Assembly (NCBI GenBank): GCA_001051155.2
Contig: JYIP02000014.1
Coordinates: forward strand, 157,182 to 221,181
Direction: 5' to 3'
Length of the DNA: 64,000 bases
Source: Chrysoporthe austroafricana
Taxonomy: Eukaryota; Ascomycota; Sordariomycetes; Diaporthales; Cryphonectriaceae
The notes under the pieces are model-generated. The model did no database searches, was not told the DNA's origin, and was given only the letters and a program-made list of their open reading frames with translations. Below, piece after piece: positions 33,501 to 44,882 of this stretch (its first letter is position 1; every line of letters begins with the position of its first letter). Both the position numbers and the translations under genes were made by a program.

Positions 33501-34495
33501 TTCAAGTTCGAGGAGGAGGACCCTGAGACCATTGACTACGCTACCGTTCCCAAGGCGAAAATCGTGCTCATGCAGGGCAAGCCCACCTCCAAGGAGACTC
33601 CCCTGTTCCTCATCCCCGACGGCTCCGGCACCGCAGCAACCTACATCCACCTGCCGCAATTCGACTCCGGTCTGCCCGTCTACGCCATCGAGTCCCCCTT
33701 CCTACGATGCCCCGGCAAGCTGTCCCGCAAGACCGGTATCCCTGGCCTGGCAAGCCTTGTCGTCGAGGCCATTATCAAGATGCGCCCGCAAGGACCCTAC
33801 CTCATCGGTGGTTACAGCGGTGGCGCGACCATCAGCTACGAGGTCGCCCGCCAGCTCGCCAAGACGGGCCGCAAGCTGAAGGGTCTACTCCTCATCGACA
33901 TGTGCTGCCCGCGGTCCATGGTCGACACTATCGACAGCGTGCCGGAGCAGGGTCTCGCCGTGCTCATGCGCCTGTCACCCCCCGACAAGCGGTCGTTCTG
34001 GACGAGCAGCATGGCATCGCAGTTCGCGCAGCAGCACCAGAGGCAGATCGTGCGTGCCGTGTGCCACTACGATCCCGAGCCGATGGCGGAGGAGGACAGG
34101 CCCGAGAACGTATGCATCATCTGGGGCAGGAGGGGTCTGGTCGAGCGGGCCAAGTCCGACCAGAAGGTCTTGGGCATGATGGCCATGCTGAACGTGCGCA
34201 CCGAGTCCGGCGAGAACTTTATGATGGACCCCAGCCTTGGCCCCGTCGCGTGGGCTGTGCCGAGTAAGAAGGAGGGTGACCTGGGTCCCAACGGTTGGGA
34301 CAAGTTTGTGGGAGACAGGATCAAGATCCTGGTTGCTGAGGCTGATCACTTGTCAATGCCAGTGCCTCCGGATGTGAGTATCTTCCGTCGTGTCGATTCT
34401 CGTTTCAACTCGCAGACTAACTTTGTTGTTCACAGGTCGCGGAACTGCACCGATGCATTGGGGAGGCCTTGCCTTACCTCAATGGACAGGAGTAG
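27589..34495 (+). CDS. Non-reducing iterative type I polyketide synthase (SAT-KS-AT-PT-ACP-ACP-TE)
   Basis: Four exons, 27589-27884, 27935-28217, 28275-34373 and 34436-34495, encode 2,245 residues. Introns of 50, 57 and 62 bp have GTAAGT, GTAGGT and GTGAGT donors, and every junction preserves frame. Domains: SAT, about 5-240, has Cys120 in PICGG. KS, from about 353, has Cys524. AT, from about 877, has Ser969 in GHSLGE. PT, about 1266-1575, has catalytic His1301 and the Asp region WSDSLVH. Two ACPs have Ser1666 and Ser1790, both in DSIMAIQI. TE, about 1969-2240, has Ser2041 in GYSGG and His2218 in ADH. An Ala/Lys/Pro linker precedes ACP1, an acidic linker joins the ACPs, and a Pro/Thr/Lys linker precedes the TE. 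Established knowledge: such enzymes load a starter through the SAT, and the PT directs aldol aromatisation. With the HR-PKS next door, a resorcylic or dihydroxyphenylacetic lactone, or an alkyl-resorcylate or depside, is inferred. An in-frame ATG 20 codons upstream is less likely as the start because the SAT begins right after 27589. Confidence 0.93.
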
Positions 34496-37400
34496 ATTGA
34501 AAGTGCGTAGAGTTGAGCACGTTTCATTGGTCATGTGTAGAGTCTCCGCCCGGTTCTGTGGTTTTCTAGCTGAGGAAAGCTTCGTTTTGGTCAAATTTGC
34601 TGTGATGTTTCCAAAACTCTTGGACTATTTTCCTATGTAACAATGGTTTGGCGAAAAGGTCACGGGATCGCCATAGAGTTTTTGACTTCTTGTAAATATA
34701 ATGAGTCCTTTCGAATAGTCGATTTCGATCGAAATCAGTTTTGTCGTTTTAAAACTTGAGTAAAGAGAGGTTTAGCTTTATATTTAAGAGCTTTGTGACG
34801 TGATCTGTCTAGTTCACAAGCTTCACGAGAACTTGAGCATCGTGATATTACGGAGAGGAGACATTGCACAGCAAACAAAGATGAATCGATCGCTGCCAGG
34901 CACAAGAGCGATAAGAAACGAAACACATTTGACTGATGCCGAAAGCAGGACCGGTCTTGTTCTCGTTTATGCGCCTTGATCGCCATATATGATGACCTCT
35001 CAAGCGTTGGAAGAGGTCTTCTATGGTAATACAGTCATGATCAATGTGTTATTTTAACGGTGAGGGAATTCAATCCCAGGACGGCTTCCCTTGTCAGGAT
35101 CTTGAGCCCCTTCACCTGCTTAGTGGTTCAATAGGTGTACGTATTTTAAGAACATAGAATAGTATACATGAATGCTATCCATGCAATTTCAAAAATCAAG
35201 ATAAGATATAGAGTCGGCGAAGGGCCAAGGAGATGCATCCTAGAGGCGGTGATCCGAGGCACAAAGGTCAAGTAGCAGAGAACGAGGTGTGCCGCTGATA
35301 TGTCTTGGCTTTCCAAAGAAGATCCCATCATCTAACCCTCAGGAGCAGTCCTCAAGATTTGGAATGAAAGCCCCAGCAACGCTCTAAACTCCGGTCCCTG
35401 CATGTACATGCCAAAGCAATCCTCTTCCGATTGCCCAAGCTCTCCTAACGGTGTGACAAACGAGCTCCGCACAAGGCTGGCTAGACACTGTAGTGATAAC
35501 AAAAAAAGTCACATCCGACAGATTCTGCGCGTTGGGATGCAAGGGCCGATCTCCAGCCACCGGCCCTCGCCGTTCTGTGCACTCGAGCGTCCAACGACTA
35601 ATCCCAAATGATAGCCCTCCCAGAGGAGCTCAGCTCAATCAAGTGTTGTGGTCAAGGGATATGCTATCCTTTCGACCTTGCTACCTTTCTTGTCTAAGTT
35701 TTTAGCTGATATTTAGGTAATATAACGAAGTAACTGTGCAAGACCGGCATCACGGGGTCCGGTGACTGACTGCATTTCCAAGAAGCTACTCCTCATGGTC
35801 ACCAGATTGGATCGACAGAGGATGCCTGGACAAGTATCTACCGTCTGCACCTAAACACTAGAAGTAAGTCACTGTATAACTTGCGAAAAGCACAGAACAA
35901 ATGGAACGTGGGTAAGGAGCAGGAAAAGAAACAACCTTGGAAGATATGCGTAAGGGAATGCTCAAGAAGATTCAGGGCTGGATCAAATGACCGTTCAAGA
36001 TTACGGTGCTCACGACAGGCCAAAAGATTATCACAGGCAAGGCAGTGTTCGGGCGCGGACACCTGCATCAAGCGGCAGAGATAGCACCGAGGACAAACTC
36101 CTGCTATCGACAGTACATGATAGATCGTCGCTCCTCCTCAACACGCCGATATCTCATGCGACGCACGGATTGACGTTGGAAAGCCTGCTCGACACATCTT
36201 CACCCACCCTCCCAGATGTCTGACATCAGCATGCCTAGAGTCACTAGCCACGGCGAGTCCTAGCAAGATCTCGAAGCCATCATCATGTCACATGGATTAT
36301 CTTGGCACTCTCGCGTGAAACGACATCATAGAACGGCAGTTCTCTTGAGTTATTCCACACTAAATCTGGGAAAGGGTGTCTAGGTCTGTGGGGGCACCAG
36401 CCGAAGACAGAGACTGGCCAAGTCGATCGCTGCATGGCTTAGCCAACAGCCGGTCGCATTTCCGCCACGGCACGAACCTCACCGGTCCTGTTCTCAGTCG
36501 GCTCCGTGCTACCGACGAAGCTTGGATCGCTGCTGGCTCATGGAGACCACGTGCTACTCACGAGCCATCACCGGGGACTTTTGCATGTCAGGTGGAGCTT
36601 CCTCGCGAGGACGCATGGCGGGCGGGCTGGACTGGATCTGCTGCCAGGTCTGTCAACCTCTGGACTGGGCAGCTTGCGAACGGAGCGCGGACAAGATTAT
36701 CGTCGACTAGCACTACCGGCCCCGTACGCCGCTGCAGCAACTTACCGCCAACCCTCGTCATTATCATGGGCGCATTTCCATGCAGGCTGTGACCTGCCCT
36801 TCAAGGAAAGTGGATATCGGTCCGCCTGCAAGAAGCCGTGCCACTGAGGGCGTCGGCCATCGGTGTGCGGATTCCGGCCCTGTCGACGAACCGGGGCTCT
36901 GCGGCTAGCACTCTTCGACGAAGAGTTTCTCCCGTCCGGAATCCGAGGTCTGCATCGACGCGGGCTTGCCATCGCACGAAGCTACATGTAGGTATCATGC
37001 ACACTAGAAGGAGCTAGACAGCTAGAGTGCTGCCACACCGGGGGCGGCCGAATATTGCGCTGCCGTGCTTCGAGCGAGTCTGCAAAAAAGCAAACAGGTC
37101 GGTGGGTCGGATGTCGCTTGTGTTTCCCAAAGTGGATACGTGGGGTCTTCGTGCGGTCTGGATGGATTACGCCTACGCGTCGCATAGGCAGCCTGCTTAC
37201 AGTACGGTATCTTTTTGTGCTGGATCGATGTCAGCAGTGGCACCGGCGACGATGGACCATCTCTCGGCTGGAGGGTTTGATCTCTCCCACCAGGTTATCG
37301 TCGTGCTCTGCTATTTAATGAGATCCAGACGACCTCAGCGCATAAACACTGGAAACCCGAGACGGACATGGATATTCCCCGAGAGGCCAACCCCATAGGA

Positions 37401-38051
37401 GAGTTCTTGTCAGCCTCAAGGCCGCAGGCGCATGGGCCTAGGACGAGAAGGGCGAACACGCCGGGGGGTGCGCTGAGGCTGTCAAAGACCCTCGGCACTC
37501 CCCCTGCGGCGATCCCGCCCCCACGGGCAGATCGTGGGGCGTGGGATAAGGCCACGCCTGCATGCTTCTGGAAGGTGGTTCTAGGTCGGTTCTTGAGGGC
37601 CCCTGGAAGCACCGCTCATGCATGAATGGCTAACGAGGCAAGACAAGAACCACACGTCCTGCGGTCCACGTTGTCGGCGGTGTGATGGTGCAAGCCCCGA
37701 TGTCATCTGGTCGGGCGTGCAGGGGAACGGAGGCAGTGCTCTGGAAAACCGATGCCAGACGGGCCGGAAAGGCATACAAAAAAAAAAAAAAAATGTTGTT
37801 AGGCGTGGTGGTGCCACGAAGTTCCTCGCCGTCAAGAAGGCGTGGGCTCGCCTCTCTTTTCTATCCCGGCTCATGACCAGGCCCCAAGACACACAATTAT
37901 CTCCACACCCCTGGCACCGGTGCCCTGCATGGCGAGAGTCCGAGACCCTTGGAGCAAGCTGTCATAACTAGGTCACCGTCCCCAGATTCCTGTACCTGGA
38001 AAGCAGGAGTAAACAGAACACGCTGCCCACCAGCCCAACAACACACCAGCC
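34496..38051. other. Long intergenic stretch between NR-PKS and MFS transporter
   Basis: About 3.5 kb without a supported gene. Frames up to about 140 codons overlap on both strands and show no motifs. An A16 run lies at 37778-37793. A nested palindrome at 36868-36945 is listed separately. Confidence 0.45.
36868..36945. repeat. Nested inverted repeat around a perfect 15-bp palindrome
   Basis: CGGATTCCGG (36868-36877) is the exact reverse complement of CCGGAATCCG (36936-36945). Between them lies CTCTTCGACGAAGAG (36911-36925), a palindrome with 7-bp arms and a one-base centre. CGG...CCG elements are the typical half-site arrangement for Zn2Cys6 factors, so this may be an operator-like site, or a remnant of a mobile element. 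No gene starts within 1 kb. Confidence 0.55.
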
Positions 38052-40352
38052 ATGGCGTACCGTGGAACCCGTGGCTCGTTCAGCTACCCGACGTCCCCCG
38101 TGTCTCCCAGGTCCATACACTCGGTTGGATCTCGGAGCTCGATGAGGTCGGTGAGGTCTGCGACATGGGACTCGGTCGTCGACGCCATCATCAACGCCGA
38201 GCCAAGCCGCGACTCGCGCATCATCAGCGAGGAGGATCTTGCTCAGCATGAGCCCGCCATCGTGGAGGAGGTCGAAGAGGAGCCATCCAACCAGCCGAGG
38301 TTCAGCAGCTATAATCCCTATATCACAGATGCACCTACACACTCGACTCATCCGTCGATGGACGCGTCCACTATCGTCAATGGCCACACCACCGAGCAAG
38401 GCTCCATCAGGAGGGCATCGGCGTTGTCGGTCCCAGCATCGGCTCGGGTCTCTCGTGCCTCCTACACCAACTTCGACTTTGGCCTGGACGACGGCCTAGA
38501 TATGACTCTCAGGGTTCCCGAGGACGAGACAGACCTTGCGGATGCAAAGCCTCAGGATAATGACCAGAATGAGAAGTTGAGAGACGACGACGACAAGGAG
38601 GTGAGGCTCTCACGCTCCAGCTCCCGCTCGGACTCTCGGTCAGCCTCATCCACCGTCCACGGGCAGCTTGACGAGGCTCCTACATCCAAGGATGTCCCAG
38701 CCCCAGCCGACCTTGAAGCCGGCATTCAGGAACAGCAGCAAGAAGACAACGCTCCGGAAGCCGCCTTCTCGGCCTTTCCAACCAGGACCAAGCAGTTCAT
38801 AGTCCTCGGTGCGGCCTCGGCATCTGTGTTTGCACCACTGTCGATGCAGGTCTACCTTCCCGCACTCACGAAGCTCGTCACCGACTTTGGCGTCTCTCGT
38901 AGCGCCATCAATCTCACGGTCAGCGTGTACATGATCTTCATGGCCATCTCGCCTATGATTGTAGGGGGCGTCGCAGACGTTGTCGGTCGTCGGCCCGCTA
39001 TGCTCAGCTGCTTCGCCATCTACATGGTCTCGTGCATCATGATCGCTCTATGCCATACCTACAAGGAGCTCATGGGCTTCCGTATCTTGCAGTCCGTCGG
39101 CGCAAGTCCTACCATCGCAATCGCCTCCGCTGTTGTCGCCGATATTGTCACCAGTGCTGAACGAGGGAGCTACGCAGCCTTGGTCGCATTGCCGGTTATA
39201 TTTGCGCCAACCCTGGGTCCTGTCATCGGTGGTCTGCTGACCCAATATCTCGGATGGCGATCAATTTTCTGGTTCCTACTTATCGCAGGGGCCTTCACTT
39301 TCATCATGCTCAGCATATTCTTCCCAGAGACCTGCAGATTCATCGTCGGCGACGCCTCGGTAAAGCCTCCTAAGCGATACAGGAGTGTCGTACAGGTTTT
39401 CAAGGACAAGAAACCAGAGTACAGCCAGGCTGTCGAGGATGAGAAGGCGAGGCTCAAGGGCAACCAGAGTGTGAAGCAGATGCTGTGGTTATCTCTCACG
39501 GCAGCTGTACGTATCTTGTTCACCAAGGAGCGCTTCTGCCTACTCTTCTATGTGGGCCTCATCTTCGCTGGTTTCCAGTCCATCGCGACTGAGCTTCCCA
39601 CCCAGTTCAAGGCCATTTATGGATATGATTCTGTCATGATTGGTATCATGTACCTCCCGCTAGCGGGGGGAGCCATGATATCCACCGCCGTCTTCGGCAA
39701 GCAGATGAACAAGAACTTCCGAAAATACACTGCACGGGCCGGCATCAACGTCGAGGATGGCCAGGAAGTCGACATGAACAAGGTCAATGTCGAGCGTGCC
39801 CGCCTTGAGATCTGCATAGCCCCTCTGCTGATTTCCATGGCGGGTATTGTATGCTGGGGTTGGGTGCTTGAGAAGAAGACCACCATTGCAGCCCCATGTG
39901 TCCTGCTCTTCTTCATGGGTGTGGGTCTCAACGGTGTCATGGCTACCACAAACGCTCTACTCATGGATATCTCCCAGTCTCAAGCTGGCGCGGTCATGGC
40001 TGCCAGCAACTTGACGCGATGCGCCCTCGGAGCCGTGGCTTCCGCCGCCATTCAGACCATGATCGACAAGATGGGACTGGGATGGACTTATGTTGTGTTT
40101 GGGCTGGTGTTCGTTGCATTCTCTCCAATGATTGCGGTTCACTATTTCAAGGGTCTTCAGATGAGACAATCGGTCAAGGCGAGGGAGGACAGAAGGCTGA
40201 CAGAGCAAGCGCTCCAGGGCAGCACGGAGCAGCCCGCCGAGACTGGCATCGTAGAGACCGCGGCCGTAGATGCTGTGGTTAACACGACAGCCATTCCCTT
40301 GGTAGAGATGAAGACCAAGGAGGGGAGTGAGAAACTCAGCAGCAAGACTTAG
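38052..40352 (+). CDS. MFS drug:H+ antiporter (DHA1, QDR/Tpo-like)
   Basis: A single exon encodes 766 residues, with the start in ACCAGCCATGG context. The first 250 or so residues are polar, Ser/Asp/Glu-rich and probably disordered and cytosolic. The 12-TM MFS core starts at KQFIVLGAASASVFAPLSMQ. It contains motif A (GGVADVVGRRP) between TM2 and TM3 and the antiporter-type segment VIFAPTLGPVIGGLL in TM5. A long basic cytosolic loop separates TM6 from TM7, and the C-terminal tail is acidic. QDR/Tpo1-type transporters export toxic organic compounds across the plasma membrane. It lies 3.6 kb downstream of the NR-PKS on the same strand, so efflux of the polyketide is a reasonable inference, though the family also has general detoxification members. 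Confidence 0.85.
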   Translation: MAYRGTRGSFSYPTSPVSPRSIHSVGSRSSMRSVRSATWDSVVDAIINAEPSRDSRIISEEDLAQHEPAIVEEVEEEPSNQPRFSSYNPYITDAPTHSTHPSMDASTIVNGHTTEQGSIRRASALSVPASARVSRASYTNFDFGLDDGLDMTLRVPEDETDLADAKPQDNDQNEKLRDDDDKEVRLSRSSSRSDSRSASSTVHGQLDEAPTSKDVPAPADLEAGIQEQQQEDNAPEAAFSAFPTRTKQFIVLGAASASVFAPLSMQVYLPALTKLVTDFGVSRSAINLTVSVYMIFMAISPMIVGGVADVVGRRPAMLSCFAIYMVSCIMIALCHTYKELMGFRILQSVGASPTIAIASAVVADIVTSAERGSYAALVALPVIFAPTLGPVIGGLLTQYLGWRSIFWFLLIAGAFTFIMLSIFFPETCRFIVGDASVKPPKRYRSVVQVFKDKKPEYSQAVEDEKARLKGNQSVKQMLWLSLTAAVRILFTKERFCLLFYVGLIFAGFQSIATELPTQFKAIYGYDSVMIGIMYLPLAGGAMISTAVFGKQMNKNFRKYTARAGINVEDGQEVDMNKVNVERARLEICIAPLLISMAGIVCWGWVLEKKTTIAAPCVLLFFMGVGLNGVMATTNALLMDISQSQAGAVMAASNLTRCALGAVASAAIQTMIDKMGLGWTYVVFGLVFVAFSPMIAVHYFKGLQMRQSVKAREDRRLTEQALQGSTEQPAETGIVETAAVDAVVNTTAIPLVEMKTKEGSEKLSSKT

Positions 40353-40922
40353 CTGGCTTGGTTCTAATATTCTAGATGATTTCCTTATCTGGTGTTAATG
40401 GTTTACAATCACCGAGCGTAATGTGAATAGCAGATGAGCCGGAGTTGTATCATATTGAATATCACTGGAAAAATTCAAATAAGAAAAATCTACCGCTTTG
40501 GTCTTTAGCTGCTTCTTATTCCAATACTAAGCATGCATGCGATATCTCATTACCATGGCATCTGAGTAATTTGAAGTGCACAACATCTATCTGATGTACA
40601 AGTGGATGAGATGAAGCGTGCAGGTGAATCCGAGGTACCTCGCGTGCATAGTGAGCCCTTTCTGGACGTATTCTTTCGCATGGAATTACTACTTATCCGT
40701 ATGGCCAAAGTCGCTGCCATGATTCTTAAATTTTGGCATATACACTCAATCCTGGAATATCGCGGCTGAGTTCCGTTGTGATATTACCATTTCGAAACAT
40801 TAAAAACCAAAGAAATGTATCGCTATACTGAAAGGAAGACTTAAGAAGACAAAAATCATTTCCTTCGAGGTCTGCTCCCTCCACCTCTCCGAGCACCTCC
40901 GCCCTTCATCCACATCAAGTCA
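40353..40922. other. Intergenic between convergent genes
   Basis: About 570 bp, AT-rich, between the 3' ends of the transporter and the alcohol dehydrogenase. Presumably 3' UTR sequence. No gene seen. Confidence 0.5.
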
Positions 40923-42437
40923 CTACTTGCTCGTATCAACTACATATCGGCCACTAATTCTGCCTTCCAGCATCATATCATACACATCCTGCAGTTTCGA
41001 TAATCCCACCGTCCTGATGAGTAGTTGCAAGATTAGCAAGCAGTGTCTAGATGTGTGAGATATGACTTAGTCCTAGATCGCACTCACTTATAGGGCGCCT
41101 TTATGAGACCTCGTCTGAAAAAGTCTATCGCTTCCGCAGTGTCCTGGCGGTTACCTACATAACTACCCTTGACCCTAATCTCTCTATTGCCGGGGACCGT
41201 CAGCTGGTTTCTCTGTGGTTTATCTCACATATACCAAGCAACTCACCTGACGACCGTGTCAAAGACGGGGGCCCGGATGAAGGCGTTGGCGGGTAGGCCC
41301 ACACAGACTATGGTTCCTTTGCTTTTAAGATATCTGGTGGCCTGTTCAAAAGGCTTTTCGCTTGCAGCCAGTAGTAACGCAGCATTTGGGCCGGAACCGC
41401 CAGCCGCCTGCTTCACTTCTTCGACAATGTCGTCGGACTTAAGGAAGTCGACATATGCCTTCGCGCCAAGCCCGAGACACACCTGCCTCTTCTCATCGCC
41501 ACCATCAATGGCGATGGGATGGAGACCCATTGCGGTGGCATATTGCAGGGCAAAGACACCCAGTCCGCCGCCAGCGCCGGCAATCGCCACGTGTTGGCCA
41601 GCCCGCGCGTCCGACTCTTTGAGTGCCTTGTACACCGTAAGTCCAGCGCACAGAATCGGCGCCACGGCCTCCAAGTCGCAATCCTTCGGTATCCGGGCAA
41701 CGTGTGCGGCTTTTCCAATTGCGTATTGCTGAAAACTTCCGTCGACCGTATACCCTGATAGGCTTGCATCACCGCAGAGTGACTCATCGGACTGGCGGCA
41801 ATGCTCACAGCTCATACAAGAGCCGTTCAGCCACTAAACAAGGGAAAAAGGTGATCAGCGCTCCAGGTGACGAGTTCTCACGGTGAAATGCTGCGGGAGA
41901 TGGTTACCTTGATACCAGCGTAGTCGCCCAGCTCGATGTCCTTGACAAGCTCACCTCGCGCCACCACGATTCCCGCCCCCTCATGCCCACCGACGAGCGG
42001 AATTTTGGAGGGGAGAGGCCAGTCGCCCCTAACGGCATGTAGGTCCGTATGGCATACACCACTATACTTGATATTGATCAACACTTCGTCGGGTCCCGGC
42101 CTCGGCACCGGGATCTGTTTATATATCACGGCTTGGCCTCTGTTTAGCATGCAGAATGATAAGATAGCATATGAAGATCTGACGAGCTTCACTTACGGCC
42201 ACCCTTCTTCTCTAAGACCTGTGCCCACTGCAAGTCGGGGATACCAGCCGACGCACTGTAGCTGGATGCCAGTCTCGTGCGCGAGACCCGGGTGCTAGAC
42301 TGCCATGGTCCGCATACAGGGATCGGTCTGTCTGAAGATCGGCTCAACGCCGTCGCCCCAAGAGGGATCATCACCTTCGCCCGCAGGGTCTGCTGGAGTG
42401 TACCAGGCCTGGCCAGCCTTGCCAGTCTTGCTGTCAT
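40923..42437 (-). CDS. Zinc-dependent alcohol dehydrogenase with mitochondrial-type presequence
   Basis: Five exons, complement(42197-42437, 41908-42131, 41247-41833, 41088-41183, 40923-41013), encode 412 residues. All four introns (63-74 bp) are GT-AG, and the acceptors chosen keep family sequence continuous (for example KKGGPVIYKQ and [18 protein letters not shown]). Catalytic zinc ligands are Cys in SGVCHTD, His/Glu in GGHEGAG and Cys in APILCAGLT. Structural zinc is [15 protein letters not shown]. The NAD loop is [10 protein letters not shown]. The first 60 residues are Arg-rich and acid-poor ([19 protein letters not shown]...), as in mitochondrial ADH isozymes. It converts primary alcohols and aldehydes. 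It is most likely primary metabolism, although a tailoring role cannot be excluded from position alone. Confidence 0.88.
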
Positions 42438-43265
42438 GATCACGGACTGAGGAGTCAGGTTCCAAGTCGATGAATGATGCAACGTTTTGTCACGGAGTTT
42501 CGCGGAACGGAGCATGCGACACCTCGGGTGCTCTATCTGTTCCAGGGCAGATAAGGTTGGATTGTGCTGAGAAGAAAAGAGAGGAAAAGTTTATGCCAGC
42601 CAATAAACGGCCGCGGGAATCTAGCTGCTGTGAGTAATTAATTAAAGGCAACGCCATCCATGGCTTGCGACTTGCAAGGGCCAGAATGTGGTCCGTGCAC
42701 GACATCAACCGCAATATTACCGCATGCAGCATGCTGAGAGAATGCATTCTGGGGTATAATGTGATGCCGCACGTATGAGCCTTGTCACCTGACGCGGAGA
42801 TTCCGTGGGGTGCAGTGTAGTCCGTCCAGGAAGCATCCTGCGGCGAAGGATGCCGACAGCGCCAGGCCCAACGGCGGTGGCTGATCACCCGTTGCTGTCA
42901 TACGATGATCACCGGATTCATGGACCAGGTCCGGAGTATTGTAGCCTGCACCACACCATCTCATATCCCAGGCGAACATGCCTTGCTCTCAGGCATCCAT
43001 AGAACTCTGATGTGAGCAAATGAGGCTCGTGAGATGATTGGTGGCCCAATTGTGGAAAAATTTCAGGATACCGGAAGCCATTCACCCAACAGCCGGGTTA
43101 CAGCCGCCCCCCCCCCTCCCCGAAAGGAAAAAAGACACTTTATTTCAAGGGATCCGACACCGGACAGTCTCAGCCAGGCGTCATGAGTCGATTTTCAACT
43201 ATATTGGGATCGCAGCTCTTTGATTGAACCCTAATCTAGGCTGCCTCCTAGTTCTGAGAGGCAGC
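42438..43265. other. Intergenic, no gene recognised
   Basis: Holds the upstream region of the ADH and a C10-rich tract near 43110. Short frames without motifs. Confidence 0.5.
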
Positions 43266-44882
43266 TCATGGGTCGGCGTCGGCCATGTCCTGCTTGTATC
43301 TCTGCATGCACCTTTCTTTGCTCTCCCTGAAATCCACATGCGGAGCGGGATAGCCCAGCTTATCGAACTCTTCCTTGCTCATCCTGTTATAGGGGTCGAA
43401 TATAGCCTTTCTCTCGACATCCTTCAGCTCCGGGATCCACTTCCGAATATACTCGCCCTGAGGATCACACTTCTCGGCCTGTGCGACCGGGTTGAAGACA
43501 GTATAGCTCGGCTCCCATTCCCTGCGTATTGTTGCTCAGGTCCCAATCCACAAGGTTCTCGGCGAAGAACCGTTCTCCCTTTCTGTAGTCGATGAGGAGG
43601 TTCATCCGCAGATAGCTGCTCATGTTCATCCGCAGCCGGTTGTGCATGTACGCCTCCTCGTGCAGCTGTCTCATACCGGCGTCGACGAGCGGAATGCCTA
43701 TCTTACCCTCACACTATTTCTTCCAGCCTTCCTCATCATCCTCCCATTGGATGGAATCGAATTTCAGGTTGTGGGGTAAGTTCATCGAGTCATGCAGGGT
43801 GTTGATAAGCGTCTGCCTGTAGACCTCCCGGAAGATGACCTCGCGGACCCAGCTCCCGATACCGGCATCGCCGGAGCCAAAGTCATCACCGTTGTTGGCA
43901 CCCAGTGCGGCTTTGAGAGCTTCACGGACAGAGAGGACGCTGGAGGCGAAATAAGGAGACAACCGACTCGAGTTGTTGGTCGCCGGGGTGGATCTGTCGC
44001 GTTTGTACGTCTTCACTTTCATCTCGAGAAAATGTTGCAGGCGCTCTATGCCGGCCTCGTGACCTGCTGGCCACATTTTGCGGATGCGATTTCGATCCTT
44101 GTCGGAGGCGAACTTACTCGATTCTGGCAACGAGGGAATCTTGGTGTCGAAGAGGTCCTTGAGCTCGGCCTCAGCTTGCTTGGCGTTTGCTGCTGGGAGG
44201 TCGACCCAGTCGAGTAGCTTAGGATTATCTGCCACCTTGGCGAGCCACGCCTTGTGATATGGTGTAAAGACCTTCATCGGGCCGCCCGAGCTGGACTTCA
44301 AAGCTCCCGGTTCCACCACAGTCTGGTCGTGGAGGAGCTGCAACGCGATATCAGACGTCTCCTCCCTCAGCTTTGCAAGCATGTCAATGTCCCTCCGCAG
44401 CTCATCCACTTCGTACTCAATGTTGGCAAACACATGGCTGATTTCATGCTTCTTGATGAAGTCGAGAACCTGTTGACTCTTTTCTTCACGGGTTTGGCCG
44501 TTAAGATGACAAGAGGGATGTTCAGCCCGTGGAGCTGCTTCTGAAGCAGGCGCAAACATTCCAAAATGAAGTCTGTCCTCATGGGACTCGTGCCGTGCCA
44601 CTCAATGTCCTTCGGCGACCACAAAAAGCAAGTGAGCAGCGAGCCTAACCCCTCTCGAGCTTTCGGGGAGGCGGCCGAAAGTGCTCGGTTGTCTTATGCT
44701 CTGAGATCTTTGCTCCGGAACCAGTGAAGGACGTTTTGAGGCTTCGGATTGCGTTTTTGCTGCATCATGTGCACCAATAGTGTGTCCGAAGGCGGGCACG
44801 CATCGATTTCTTTCGCCCGCTTCGTCGAAGGGTGATTCAGAACATCTTCCTGGGATGCAGACCGTTCGTGCCGTTTCGACAT
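43266..44882 (-). pseudogene. Class I CPD photolyase, four lesions
   Basis: The start at 44882 gives a basic, nuclear-localisation-like leader and then the photolyase opening VLHWFRSKDLR. Family sequence follows over about 540 codons. It includes DFILECLRLL, the antenna/linker region, SRLSPYFASSVLSVRE (FAD region), WVREVIFREVYR, then IGIPLVDAGMRQLHEEAYMHNRLRM, FFAENLVDWDLSNNTQG and FNPVAQAEKCDP. Lesions are TAA at 44694-44696, a one-base loss near 44500 in an A run, TAG at 43714-43716 where photolyases have Trp (before CEG), and a one-base gain near 43522. Both stops can arise by one transition. No introns explain the breaks. Photolyases repair UV-induced pyrimidine dimers with FADH-. This copy cannot make a full enzyme as written. 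Confidence 0.85.

Noticed and set aside
35000..35120. Possible tRNA-like GAATTCAATCCCAGG element
   Set aside because: No acceptor stem, D-loop or anticodon arm could be folded around it.
37778..37793. A16 run as a possible retroposed poly-A tail
   Set aside because: No coding remnant precedes it and no target-site duplication is visible.
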